Shown: positions 1 through 8,502 of the stretch, one piece after another
Position numbering within the stretch: position 1 is the stretch's first letter
Layout: each line of letters opens with the position of its first letter
Source of the DNA: an uncultured Ignavibacteriota bacterium
Lineage (GTDB): Bacteria; Bacteroidota; Ignavibacteria; UBA10030; UBA8401
Direction: 5' to 3'
Length of the DNA stretch: 64,000 nt
Assembly (NCBI GenBank): GCA_903861125.1
Contig: CAIOTF010000017.1
Location: 310,001-374,000 of the forward strand
Position numbers and translations under genes: made by a program
Notes under the pieces: model-generated
Databases searched by the model: none
What the model was told of the DNA's origin: nothing
Seen by the model: only the letters and a program-made list of their open reading frames with translations

Positions 1-2
1 CC

Positions 3-557
3 GGAGCATTGGCTTTTGTAGGTTATTTTGGTCAAGCAAGCATCCATGCTATTAAAAGAGGGTCGAACGCTGCAGAAAATATAATCGTCTCATTGCACGG
101 AGTTGTTTTTTATCTTGAGAAGTTTCTGTTCCCGGTCCGCCTTTCTAATGTGTATCCGTATCCGTTAACACTGACACCGGTATTTTATCTCTATGCAGTA
201 TTATGCATTGCAGCAGCATTTATTTTATGGAGAATGCGGAAGAATGAATTGGTCCTCTTTGGTTCTCTCTTCTATTTAGTTTCACTACTTCCGGTACTTC
301 AATTCATCCGTTTCAGCAAAATATTTGCTGCTGATAGATTTACATACTTCGCCTATATAGGACTGTTCTATATCGTTGGCGTATATGCATCCGCTGCATT
401 CGGAAAATTGAATAAAAAGATCGTCTATACTGCATTAGCAGCCATCGTGTTTACACTTGCGATGATAACGCGGGACAGGTGCGGAGTGTGGGGTAATAAT
501 GAAACATTGTGGAAGGATATGCTCTCAAAATATCCGGAAGGGATGCAGAGTTTCTAA
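3..557 (+). CDS. C-terminal part of a polytopic membrane protein (glycosyltransferase/TPR-type), 5' partial and apparently 3' truncated
   Basis: The reading frame is open to the left edge of the window, so the start lies outside. The visible 185 or so residues contain several hydrophobic segments and the string FYLEKFLFPVRLSNVYPYP, followed near the end by WGNNETLWKDMLSKYPE. These resemble the membrane part of bacterial O-mannosyltransferase-like proteins (TMTC/PMT-like) that carry a TPR tail. In that family the LW..ML..YP string is normally followed by TPR repeats; here the protein ends five residues later. The stop overlaps the end of the convergent SulP gene. I infer that the TPR tail has been lost. 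Family assignment is from memory of the motif pattern, so it is moderate. Confidence 0.55.
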   Translation, partial: GALAFVGYFGQASIHAIKRGSNAAENIIVSLHGVVFYLEKFLFPVRLSNVYPYPLTLTPVFYLYAVLCIAAAFILWRMRKNELVLFGSLFYLVSLLPVLQFIRFSKIFAADRFTYFAYIGLFYIVGVYASAAFGKLNKKIVYTALAAIVFTLAMITRDRCGVWGNNETLWKDMLSKYPEGMQSF

Positions 558-2686
558 GCATTGCTGTTGATCTTGATCTCGGAAAAAATGTGATGCACTT
601 CGGACCGGTCAGCGGCATTCAGCACACGATCATAGATGGATTCATTTTTGATGTTTGTGGCGATCATGCGCAATGCATTGAGATATTGTTTTTCGTTCGT
701 ACCGGTTGATACCAGGAAGATTAATTTAACTTTTTCCCCGGTTTGTTCGTTGTAGGTGATTTCATCTTTCAGCCGCGCAAAAATCACAACAATTTTTTCC
801 TTTTCGCTTGGCACCCTGCCGTGAGGAACCGCAACACCTTTGCCGATGCTTGTCGGCATCAGCAATTCTCGTTCAACTACACTTTGTAAAAATTCCGATT
901 TATTTTTGATCAGACCTGTCTTTGCTGCTTGTGAGATCAAGGTCATAAAAAGTTCTTCTTTCGACTGTGCAACAACATCCAACAAGATTAGTTTTTCGGG
1001 AATGAATGAAGCAAGATGTTCGTGAACGGTGTTTTTGTTGACTATATCAAAAGAATATTGGATGGCTTCATTCATTGTCGGGATAAAGTTTCCGATTCCG
1101 ATCTTTTGCGTGACACCGAGATTATACAATACCTGCCGTACGGCAGGGCGTATCCCAACAATCAACAGGCGTTTGTGATCTGCATAGAGACGATGGACGA
1201 TATTTTCCATCGCAACGGCTCCGGTCGTATCAATGATCGGTACGTTTTCTACATCGAGGATGACCACATTCAAATCAAAATTCTTCTCTAAAATGTCCAC
1301 AAATGAACGTGCGGCGCCGAAAAACAGAGCACCTTCAATATCATATATCACAATTTTATTTTCTTCGAGTTTTTTCCTGGTCTCTTCGTCGAGATTAACG
1401 CGGGAATTTCCGTCCATATCATTCGCACTGACCATTCCAAGTTCGCTCATTCTATGCACGAAAAGGAACGCTGCCATGACCATTCCTACTTCAACAGCCG
1501 TAATAAGATCTACAAATACGGTTATGGCTATGGTGGTAAGCATAACAACAGAATCCGGAAGAGGAGATTTTGGTATAAGAACGATTGGTTCTGTCTCGAA
1601 CATCCCGACGGCTGTCATCATCAGCACTCCGGCCAGCGCGGCCAGCGGAATAGTTGCTGCTAATCCTCCAAGAAAAAGAACTACTATTATGAGTATCATT
1701 CCGTGGATGATACCGGATAATTTTGTTTTTGCTCCCGCTTTGATATTCACCATCGTCCGAACGATCGCTCCCGTTCCGGCAACTCCTCCGAAAAATGGGG
1801 CCGCGAAATTTGCAATTCCCTGACCGACAAGTTCTTTATTGCTGTTGTGCCGTGTATTTGTTGCGTTATCGGCTACAACGGATGCAAGCAATGTTTCAAT
1901 CGCACCAAGCAGGGATATCGTAAACCCGGCCGGTAAAACCTTTTGCCATGTGTCCCATGAAATGAGCGGTAATCGCGGAATTTGAAACGAAGAGGGAATA
2001 GTACCGATCGTTGCGATTGCATCTCGTACGGTGAATGTATGCAAAGCCGTATCATAATGCATGCGCAATACATCAAACGAAGAAAAGAAAAGTGCTACCA
2101 TTGATCCGACGAAGAGACCGATAAGCGACTTAGGAAGATTTTTATTGACACGAGGAACCAGATAAATTGTAGCCATCGTGATGATGGCAATAAGTGGAGC
2201 TGTGTTGAATGTTTTGAATTGCTGGGTAAAAATTAATATCGCAATACCGTTGGTGAATCCGACGATCACCGGATAAGGAACAAGTGAAACATACTTGCCG
2301 AATTTCAGAAGACCGAAACCGATCTGAAACAAACCGGCCAGAATACATGCTGCAAGAAGAGCTTCGATACCGCCGTACTGGATATACACGCTTGTTAAGA
2401 TGACAGTCATCCCGCCGGTAGGACCGGTGATCTGCTGTTTCGTCCCTCCAAAGAATGATGCGAGAATACCTGTGAAGATCGCTCCATACAATCCGGCTAC
2501 GGCACCCTTTGGATCTCCATTGAACGAAAGCAGACCAAATCCTAAAGCCAGGGGGAGTGCCACAATAGCCGACGTTAGACCGCCGATGAGATCTTCCTTA
2601 AAATGGGAGAAATCAAATTGAACAATCGAACGGAATTTAAATTCAGAAAAATATTCTTTGATTAACGAATAATTAAGGGTAGTCAT
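554..2686 (-). CDS. SulP-family anion transporter with STAS and PTS EIIA-like C-terminal domains
   Basis: 710 residues. Residues about 25-420 are a SulP/SLC26 membrane domain with ten or more hydrophobic segments and an early LPLALGFGLLSFNGDP stretch typical of the family. Residues about 435-545 form a STAS domain, with DTTG at the position where anti-sigma antagonists carry the phosphorylatable DSSG. Residues about 555-705 match a PTS EIIA type 2 (fructose/nitrogen type) domain: an ERELLMPTSIGKG string leads into VAVPHGR, whose His622 corresponds to the phosphorylated histidine of EIIA. SulP proteins carry sulfate, bicarbonate or other anions; the substrate cannot be read from sequence. The EIIA tail suggests control of transport by phosphorylation, which is inference. 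No carbonic anhydrase gene is adjacent. Confidence 0.9.
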   Translation of the reverse strand: MTTLNYSLIKEYFSEFKFRSIVQFDFSHFKEDLIGGLTSAIVALPLALGFGLLSFNGDPKGAVAGLYGAIFTGILASFFGGTKQQITGPTGGMTVILTSVYIQYGGIEALLAACILAGLFQIGFGLLKFGKYVSLVPYPVIVGFTNGIAILIFTQQFKTFNTAPLIAIITMATIYLVPRVNKNLPKSLIGLFVGSMVALFFSSFDVLRMHYDTALHTFTVRDAIATIGTIPSSFQIPRLPLISWDTWQKVLPAGFTISLLGAIETLLASVVADNATNTRHNSNKELVGQGIANFAAPFFGGVAGTGAIVRTMVNIKAGAKTKLSGIIHGMILIIVVLFLGGLAATIPLAALAGVLMMTAVGMFETEPIVLIPKSPLPDSVVMLTTIAITVFVDLITAVEVGMVMAAFLFVHRMSELGMVSANDMDGNSRVNLDEETRKKLEENKIVIYDIEGALFFGAARSFVDILEKNFDLNVVILDVENVPIIDTTGAVAMENIVHRLYADHKRLLIVGIRPAVRQVLYNLGVTQKIGIGNFIPTMNEAIQYSFDIVNKNTVHEHLASFIPEKLILLDVVAQSKEELFMTLISQAAKTGLIKNKSEFLQSVVERELLMPTSIGKGVAVPHGRVPSEKEKIVVIFARLKDEITYNEQTGEKVKLIFLVSTGTNEKQYLNALRMIATNIKNESIYDRVLNAADRSEVHHIFSEIKINSNA

Positions 2687-2996
2687 TCAACATTCAGAAG
2701 TTAAGGAATGGTGAAATATACGATTTTATGCATGATTTTATACCAATAATTCAGCATTTGATTGAGTACGACAACAATTTTCAGGCAAGGTATCAGACTG
2801 TTTTTCCGTGCAACTCTGCTTTTTTCCTTCTAAATTATCCCACATCAAATTCAGAATCAAACAAGTAAAACTACTAAGCCAATAACGTATGTTGCAATAC
2901 TCTATCTTCATTTGTTTCATGTTGCTTTGATCACCATTGCCGTATTTCTGCCGGCGGCGGCACAAAACTTATTTTTGTCATACTTAGAGAATCATT
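2687..2996. other. Intergenic region between divergent sulP and pccB
   Basis: 310 bp with no credible coding potential on either strand. It must hold the promoters of both divergent genes. The only motif I can point to is TATTTTTG at 2970-2977, which fits the TAnnTTTG box of Bacteroidota-type promoters and lies 19 nt before the pccB start; no clear TTG box is found at the right distance. Confidence 0.6.
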
Positions 2997-4538
2997 ATGA
3001 ATAAAATTGATCAACTCAAAAAGAAAAAAGATGAAGCATTGCTCGGCGGCGGCGTTGTGCGAATTGCGGATCAGCATAAAAAGGGGAAACTGACCGCACG
3101 TGAGCGGATAGATCTCATGATAGACGAAGGTACTTTTGAGGAGATTGGAATGCTTGTCACTCATCGTTCCACAGCATTCGGACTGGACAAACAAAAATAT
3201 CCTGGTGACGGCGTTGTTACCGGTCATGGAAAGATCAACGGCAGAGAAGTTTTTATTTTTAGTCAGGATTTTACGGTCTTTGGCGGCTCGCTTTCCGAAG
3301 CTCATGCAGAAAAGATTTGTAAAATTATGGATATGGCAATGAAGGTTGGTATTCCTGTCATAGGTCTCAATGATTCCGGCGGTGCCAGAATTCAGGAAGG
3401 AGTTGCTTCACTCGGAGGGTACGCCGATATTTTTCTCCGCAATACGCTGGCCTCGGGTGTTATTCCGCAGATCTCTGCAATTATGGGACCCTGTGCAGGC
3501 GGTGCTGTTTATTCTCCTGCGATTACGGACTTTGTGCTGATGGTAAAAAATACCAGTTATATGTTTGTTACCGGTCCGAATGTTGTTAAGACGGTGACAC
3601 ATGAAGAAGTTTCCAGCGAAGATCTGGGCGGTGCAATGACTCATGCGTCGAAAAGCGGTGTGGCACATTTTGCATGCGAATCGGAGATTGAATGTATTGA
3701 CCACATAAAAAAATTACTTTCTTTTCTTCCGCAAAATAACATTGATGATCCTCCAAGAGTGCAGTGCACCGATCCCATCGGCCGGAAAGAAACAATTTTG
3801 AATTCGATCATTCCTGATACCTCTTCTAAACCGTACGATATGAAAGAAGTGATCCACGCTGTCATCGATCAGGGCGATTTTCTGGAAGTTCACCAGGAAT
3901 ATGCACAGAATATCATTGTCGGTTTTGCGCGGATGAATGGAATGTCTGTCGGTATTGTGGCGAACCAACCTGCTGTGCTTGCCGGCGTGCTGGATATAGA
4001 GGCGTCGATCAAAGCTGCACGATTCATTCGTTTCTGCGATGCATTCAATATTCCGCTTATTACGTTTGAGGATGTTCCCGGATTTCTGCCTGGAACTGAT
4101 CAGGAATGGCATGGAATAATAAAACACGGTGCAAAATTATTGTATGCGTATTGCGAGGCAACCGTTCCCAGGATTACCGTAATTACCCGAAAAGCCTACG
4201 GCGGAGCATACGATGTGATGAACTCAAAACATATCAGAGGTGATATCAACTTTGCGTGGCCGACGGCTGAAATTGCTGTTATGGGACCGAAAGGCGCTGT
4301 TGAAATCATCTTTAAAAAAGAGATTGATAAGGCGGAGGATAAGGAAGCCGCACTTGCGCAAAAAGTACAAGAGTATACCGATAAATTTGCCAATCCGTAC
4401 AGTGCTGCTGAACGAGGATATATTGACGATGTTATTTTACCTGATGAAACACGTCCGCGCATCATTCGTGCCTTGGAAATGCTGGCAACCAAAGTGGACA
4501 GGAATCCGAAGAAGAAACACGGAAATATCCCACTTTAA
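2997..4538 (+). CDS. pccB: Acyl-CoA carboxylase beta subunit (propionyl-CoA carboxylase / methylmalonyl-CoA decarboxylase type)
   Basis: 513 residues, the usual length for biotin-dependent carboxyltransferase beta subunits. The N-terminal [16 protein letters not shown], the oxyanion-hole strings SGGARIQEG and [12 protein letters not shown], a C-terminal-half [11 protein letters not shown] and the terminal GNIPL are hallmarks of propionyl-CoA carboxylase beta and of the alpha subunit of methylmalonyl-CoA decarboxylase. These two cannot be separated without the partner subunits, and no biotin carboxylase or biotin carrier gene lies beside it. A methylmalonyl-CoA mutase B12 subunit is encoded at 22968, consistent with a propionyl-CoA to succinyl-CoA route. 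Monocistronic here. The ATG start has no strong ribosome-binding site, but the downstream sequence begins with the expected [10 protein letters not shown]. Confidence 0.93.
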   Translation: MNKIDQLKKKKDEALLGGGVVRIADQHKKGKLTARERIDLMIDEGTFEEIGMLVTHRSTAFGLDKQKYPGDGVVTGHGKINGREVFIFSQDFTVFGGSLSEAHAEKICKIMDMAMKVGIPVIGLNDSGGARIQEGVASLGGYADIFLRNTLASGVIPQISAIMGPCAGGAVYSPAITDFVLMVKNTSYMFVTGPNVVKTVTHEEVSSEDLGGAMTHASKSGVAHFACESEIECIDHIKKLLSFLPQNNIDDPPRVQCTDPIGRKETILNSIIPDTSSKPYDMKEVIHAVIDQGDFLEVHQEYAQNIIVGFARMNGMSVGIVANQPAVLAGVLDIEASIKAARFIRFCDAFNIPLITFEDVPGFLPGTDQEWHGIIKHGAKLLYAYCEATVPRITVITRKAYGGAYDVMNSKHIRGDINFAWPTAEIAVMGPKGAVEIIFKKEIDKAEDKEAALAQKVQEYTDKFANPYSAAERGYIDDVILPDETRPRIIRALEMLATKVDRNPKKKHGNIPL

Positions 4539-4738
4539 AATTCATTGACAATTATCAATTGAAATCTCGTTTACCTTTTACTAAATACTCTTAAATACTA
4601 AGGGACAGAATTCATGTAATCCTTCGCTGTTTTTTAGAATGCAGGCAGAGAAATATATCTAACAGAAATAATGAGTTGGCACATACACTCGTCAGTATGC
4701 AGGATTGACCGAAATTGTTAAACAAAAAAAGGGACTAA

Positions 4739-6409
4739 ATGAAAAAAATTATTCTCACCATCCTTGTGATGTGCGTGCATCTTTTCCCGCAATACCACAC
4801 GCACAACGAACTGACCAGGAATCTTCAGCAATTATCAAAAAAATTTCCCGTTGTAACAGTAGAATCATTAATTAAAACGATTAAAGGGAACGATGTATGG
4901 GTTGCAACCATCGGTAAAGGTGAAACTCAAAATCGAAAAGCTATTCTTGTTGTTGGAGGAATTGAGGCCTCATCGTTGGTTGGTAGTGAACATGCCGTGC
5001 GGTTTATTCAGAACCTCGCTGAATCATATGGTAAGACGGACAGCATAACAAGATTGCTCGACAATACAACCGTGTATGTTATTCCAAGGGCCAATCCAGA
5101 TGCAAGCGAATCTTTTTTTACGAAACCGGTTGTAGAGCGCGAAACAAATTACAATCCTTTCGACAGTGACGGTGATGCATTAGTGGATGAAGATGATGTC
5201 GATGATGTGAATAAAGACGGAATTATTTCTTGGATGAGGATCAAAGATCCGCACGGAGAATGGATTGTGAATCCGGACGATCCGCGTGTGATGAAAAAAG
5301 CAGATGCAGGAAAAGGAGAAAAGGGAATATATCGGTTGTTAAGTGAAGGGATAGATAACGATCACGATGAAGAGTGGAATGAAGATCCGGCCGGTGGTGC
5401 AGACTTCAATCGTAACTTTACATACAATTATCAGTTCTTCGGAAAGAACAGTGGCGCTCATCAGATATCGGAGCAGGAAACAAAAGCGATTGCCGATTTT
5501 ATTTTTAATCATCAGAATATTTCATTGATCTTCACCTTTTCATCGAACGACAATCTCACCACCGCATGGAAGAATGAACCATCCAAAGGTGAGTCCCCCG
5601 TGATCTCATCCGTGATGAAAGAGGATGAGGATTATTTCGGATATATCAGCAAAAAATTTAACGAGATATCGAAACTGAAAGATGCTCCAAAGCCGGTCAA
5701 AGGAGAAGGATCGTTCAGCGAATGGGCATATTTCCATGCCGGACGCTGGTCGTTTGCGGCCAGGCCATGGTGGGCTAGTGAAATATCGAGGGTAAAAGAT
5801 TCAACGACAGTAAAAGATTCAACAAAAAAATCTTCTGAAACAAAAAAAGAAGACAAAGATAAATCTGAAGATCCGGTTATAAAAACATTAAAATGGTATG
5901 ATGCGACCGGTGCGAAAGAGATCGCTGTTCCTTGGTCCAAATTCGATCATCCTGATTTTCCTGGTCAGGAAGTTGAAATTGGCGGAGTGAAACCGTTCAT
6001 TTTTTCAAATCCTCCGGCGGAAAGTCTTGACGCATATTCAAAACCTTATACAAATTTTCTCACATTTCTCGCCGGACAACTTCCCTCAATTTCACTCTCT
6101 AATCAAAAAGTGGAAAAGGCCGGCGACAATGTATACCGTGTCTCGGTTGATGTAATTAATAACGGATTTCTCCCAACCAACAGCGCAATGGGTGCGAAAA
6201 CCCGATGGATTCGCAACGTGCGCATTGTTCTGGATCCTTCAAAAGGAAACTCATTATCCGGCGGCAAAGCCAAACAGATTCTTGAACCGATTAAAGGAAG
6301 CGGCGGGTATAAAACAATTTCATGGCTGGTTATTGGAAAAGGTTCGATAACGATCCATGCTGAAAGTCCGGTTGCAGGCAATGCAGAGTGTAAGATCGAA
6401 TTGAAATAA
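4739..6409 (+). CDS. Secreted M14 carboxypeptidase-like protein lacking all zinc ligands and the catalytic Glu
   Basis: 556 residues with an N-terminal signal peptide (MKKIILTILVMCVHLFP). The fold matches the downstream M14 metallocarboxypeptidase (6538-8406) along its length. The HxxE zinc motif, however, reads GGIEASSLVGSE (Glu76 and Ser79 in place of His and Glu), the third zinc His is Ser268 (FTFSSND against TFHNNG), and the catalytic Glu is replaced at Arg342 (FAARPWW against FTNELW). Acid-rich Ca-binding-like loops with D-x-D-x-D spacing are present (residues 142-161 and 206-216). Residues about 353-380 are a Lys/Ser/Asp-rich linker containing the repeat VKDST. I infer a non-enzymatic binding paralogue produced by tandem duplication. 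A SD-like AAAAAAGGGACTAA precedes the ATG. Confidence 0.85.
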   Translation: MKKIILTILVMCVHLFPQYHTHNELTRNLQQLSKKFPVVTVESLIKTIKGNDVWVATIGKGETQNRKAILVVGGIEASSLVGSEHAVRFIQNLAESYGKTDSITRLLDNTTVYVIPRANPDASESFFTKPVVERETNYNPFDSDGDALVDEDDVDDVNKDGIISWMRIKDPHGEWIVNPDDPRVMKKADAGKGEKGIYRLLSEGIDNDHDEEWNEDPAGGADFNRNFTYNYQFFGKNSGAHQISEQETKAIADFIFNHQNISLIFTFSSNDNLTTAWKNEPSKGESPVISSVMKEDEDYFGYISKKFNEISKLKDAPKPVKGEGSFSEWAYFHAGRWSFAARPWWASEISRVKDSTTVKDSTKKSSETKKEDKDKSEDPVIKTLKWYDATGAKEIAVPWSKFDHPDFPGQEVEIGGVKPFIFSNPPAESLDAYSKPYTNFLTFLAGQLPSISLSNQKVEKAGDNVYRVSVDVINNGFLPTNSAMGAKTRWIRNVRIVLDPSKGNSLSGGKAKQILEPIKGSGGYKTISWLVIGKGSITIHAESPVAGNAECKIELK

Positions 6410-6537
6410 TTGTTCCATTGTAACTCAAAGCGTTACACAATAAATGGTTTAACTGTATCCGCTTCCATCGGCAGTGTTATAAAATCAAGAGACTAATGAT
6501 ATTATCACGAATGCCGCAATCTGAAAATGGAGAACGA

Positions 6538-8406
6538 ATGGAAAATATAAGCAGTGTGTTTACAATTATAGAATCAAAACGACAATCAAATAAATGCATA
6601 GTAAATATAAATTCAATGATGAGATTTATCGGTTCGTTGTTATCCTCTTTCAATGAAAAAATTTCAATTTGTTTATTGATAATTTTCCTCTGCACTGTTT
6701 CATTATCTTCCGCACAGCAATCGAAGGAATTCACCTCAAGTGCGCTGAAAGCCATGGGCGCTCCGAATAATCCAAAAGTAGAGATTGCGTGGAACAGGTA
6801 TTACGATTCGGAACAGTTGCACGAAATAATGCAGCGGATCGAAAAAGCGTATCCGAATCTCGTAAAAATATCAAGTATTGGAAAGTCTGTTGAAGGGAAG
6901 GATATGTGGCAGATGACGATCTCTAATTTTAAGAACGGGGATCCCGACAAGAAACCGGCTATGTATATTGACGGCAACATCCATTCTAATGAAATTCAAG
7001 GGGCCGAAGTTGTTCTATATACAGCATGGTATGTCACAGAATTATACGATGAAATACCATGGATCAAAAATCTTCTAGACGAAAAGACCTTATATGTTGT
7101 CCCTACAATTAATCCGGATGCACGCGATAATTTCATCCATTCTCCTAATAATCCGCATTCTCCTCGCAGCGGTTTGGCTAAACGTGATGACGACGGCGAC
7201 GGCGAATACAACGAGGACGGTTACGACGATCTGGACGGTGACGGTAATATCACCTTCATGCGCATTAAAGATCCCAGCGGGCGTTATAAAGTGGATCCTT
7301 CGGACTCCCGATTGATGGTTCAGGCAAACGCAGATGAAAAAGGAGAATATACGCTATTGGGATGGGAGGGTATCGACAATGATGGTGACGGACAGGTGAA
7401 CGAGGATGGTCCGGGATCATATGATCCGAATCGCGACTGGGCATGGAATTGGGCTCCACGGTATATTCAATATGGTTCAGATCATTATCCTTTTACATTT
7501 CCGGAGAATCGTTCGGTAAAGAATTTTGTTATGGAGCATTCGAATATTGCAGCCGCACAGACTTTCCATAATAATGGAGGGATGATCCTTCGAGGACCCG
7601 GATCGAAATCCGACGAAGGAACATACAGTCGCCAGGATGTTCAGACGTATGATTTTCTCGGACAACTCGGCGAAGAACAACTGCCCGGTTACAAGTATAT
7701 GGTTCTTTGGAGGGACTTATATACAGTGTATGGCGGTGAGATTGAGTGGTTCTACGGCGGACGAGGAATTCTCTCCTTCACCAATGAGTTGTGGAGCGAA
7801 TTCGATTATTTTAGACGTGCAAAGGACTCAACACGTGATGTTTCGCAGCAAGACCTATATCGTTTCGATAAAATATTGTTGTTCAGCGAAGGCGTTGTTC
7901 CGTGGAAAAAATTCCAGCATCCGCAGTACGGCGAAATTGAGATCGGCGGAATAAAAAAAGCGTGGACTCGCACTGCGCCTTCGTTTATGATAGAGGATAT
8001 GTGCCACCGGAATATGGCGTTCACTCTCTTCCATCTATACCATACACCGAAAGTATCTGTCGATTCGATCGTTGTGAAAAATCTGACCGGAGGATTGAAA
8101 GAAGTTACTGCGATCATTTCCAATGAACGTGTCATACCGACACATACCTCTCAGGATGCTAAGAATAAGATCACTCGTCCCGATTGGATATCTCTAACCG
8201 GCGGAAAAATTGTTGCCGGAGGGATAATGGAGAATCGTTTTCTCGGAATCATGAAGGAACAAAAGAATAGACCGCAACGGTTGAATGTCGAGAATATTCA
8301 GGGAATGGGTTCAGTAGCCGTTCGGTGGATTGTTGAAGGGGGCAACGCGTTTACGGTAACGGTCGATTCAGAAAAAGGCGGAATTGCTGAACGACAATCC
8401 AAATAA
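6538..8406 (+). CDS. Secreted M14-family zinc carboxypeptidase
   Basis: The open frame extends up to 6496, but a GGAG at 6529-6532 sits 5 nt before the ATG at 6538, so that start (622 residues) is preferred. ATGs at 6616/6619 would give a shorter signal peptide (MRFIGSLL...SLSSAQQ) and remain possible. The catalytic set is intact: HxxE in GNIHSNEIQG (codons from 6982), the third zinc His in TFHNNGG (codon 7567) and the catalytic Glu in FTNELW (codon 7786). Two inserts rich in Asp/Gly (DDDGDGEYNEDG and DNDGDGQVNEDG) look like calcium-binding loops. It follows its inactive paralogue by 128 bp, and an S41 protease comes next, so this block seems devoted to extracytoplasmic peptide degradation. 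Confidence 0.9.
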   Translation: MENISSVFTIIESKRQSNKCIVNINSMMRFIGSLLSSFNEKISICLLIIFLCTVSLSSAQQSKEFTSSALKAMGAPNNPKVEIAWNRYYDSEQLHEIMQRIEKAYPNLVKISSIGKSVEGKDMWQMTISNFKNGDPDKKPAMYIDGNIHSNEIQGAEVVLYTAWYVTELYDEIPWIKNLLDEKTLYVVPTINPDARDNFIHSPNNPHSPRSGLAKRDDDGDGEYNEDGYDDLDGDGNITFMRIKDPSGRYKVDPSDSRLMVQANADEKGEYTLLGWEGIDNDGDGQVNEDGPGSYDPNRDWAWNWAPRYIQYGSDHYPFTFPENRSVKNFVMEHSNIAAAQTFHNNGGMILRGPGSKSDEGTYSRQDVQTYDFLGQLGEEQLPGYKYMVLWRDLYTVYGGEIEWFYGGRGILSFTNELWSEFDYFRRAKDSTRDVSQQDLYRFDKILLFSEGVVPWKKFQHPQYGEIEIGGIKKAWTRTAPSFMIEDMCHRNMAFTLFHLYHTPKVSVDSIVVKNLTGGLKEVTAIISNERVIPTHTSQDAKNKITRPDWISLTGGKIVAGGIMENRFLGIMKEQKNRPQRLNVENIQGMGSVAVRWIVEGGNAFTVTVDSEKGGIAERQSK

Positions 8407-8502
8407 CATGTCGGACCAAAAAAAATCGAAAAATATTTAAAATGTAATCGAGTGTTTTTATAAATAAATCAAACGAAGTCTAACTTTTAACATGAGGTCA
8501 TA

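Noticed and set aside
1233-1823. 196-codon plus-strand open frame
   Set aside because: It lies wholly opposite the sulP gene, has Ser/Thr/Ile-rich composition typical of an antisense shadow, and no ribosome site.
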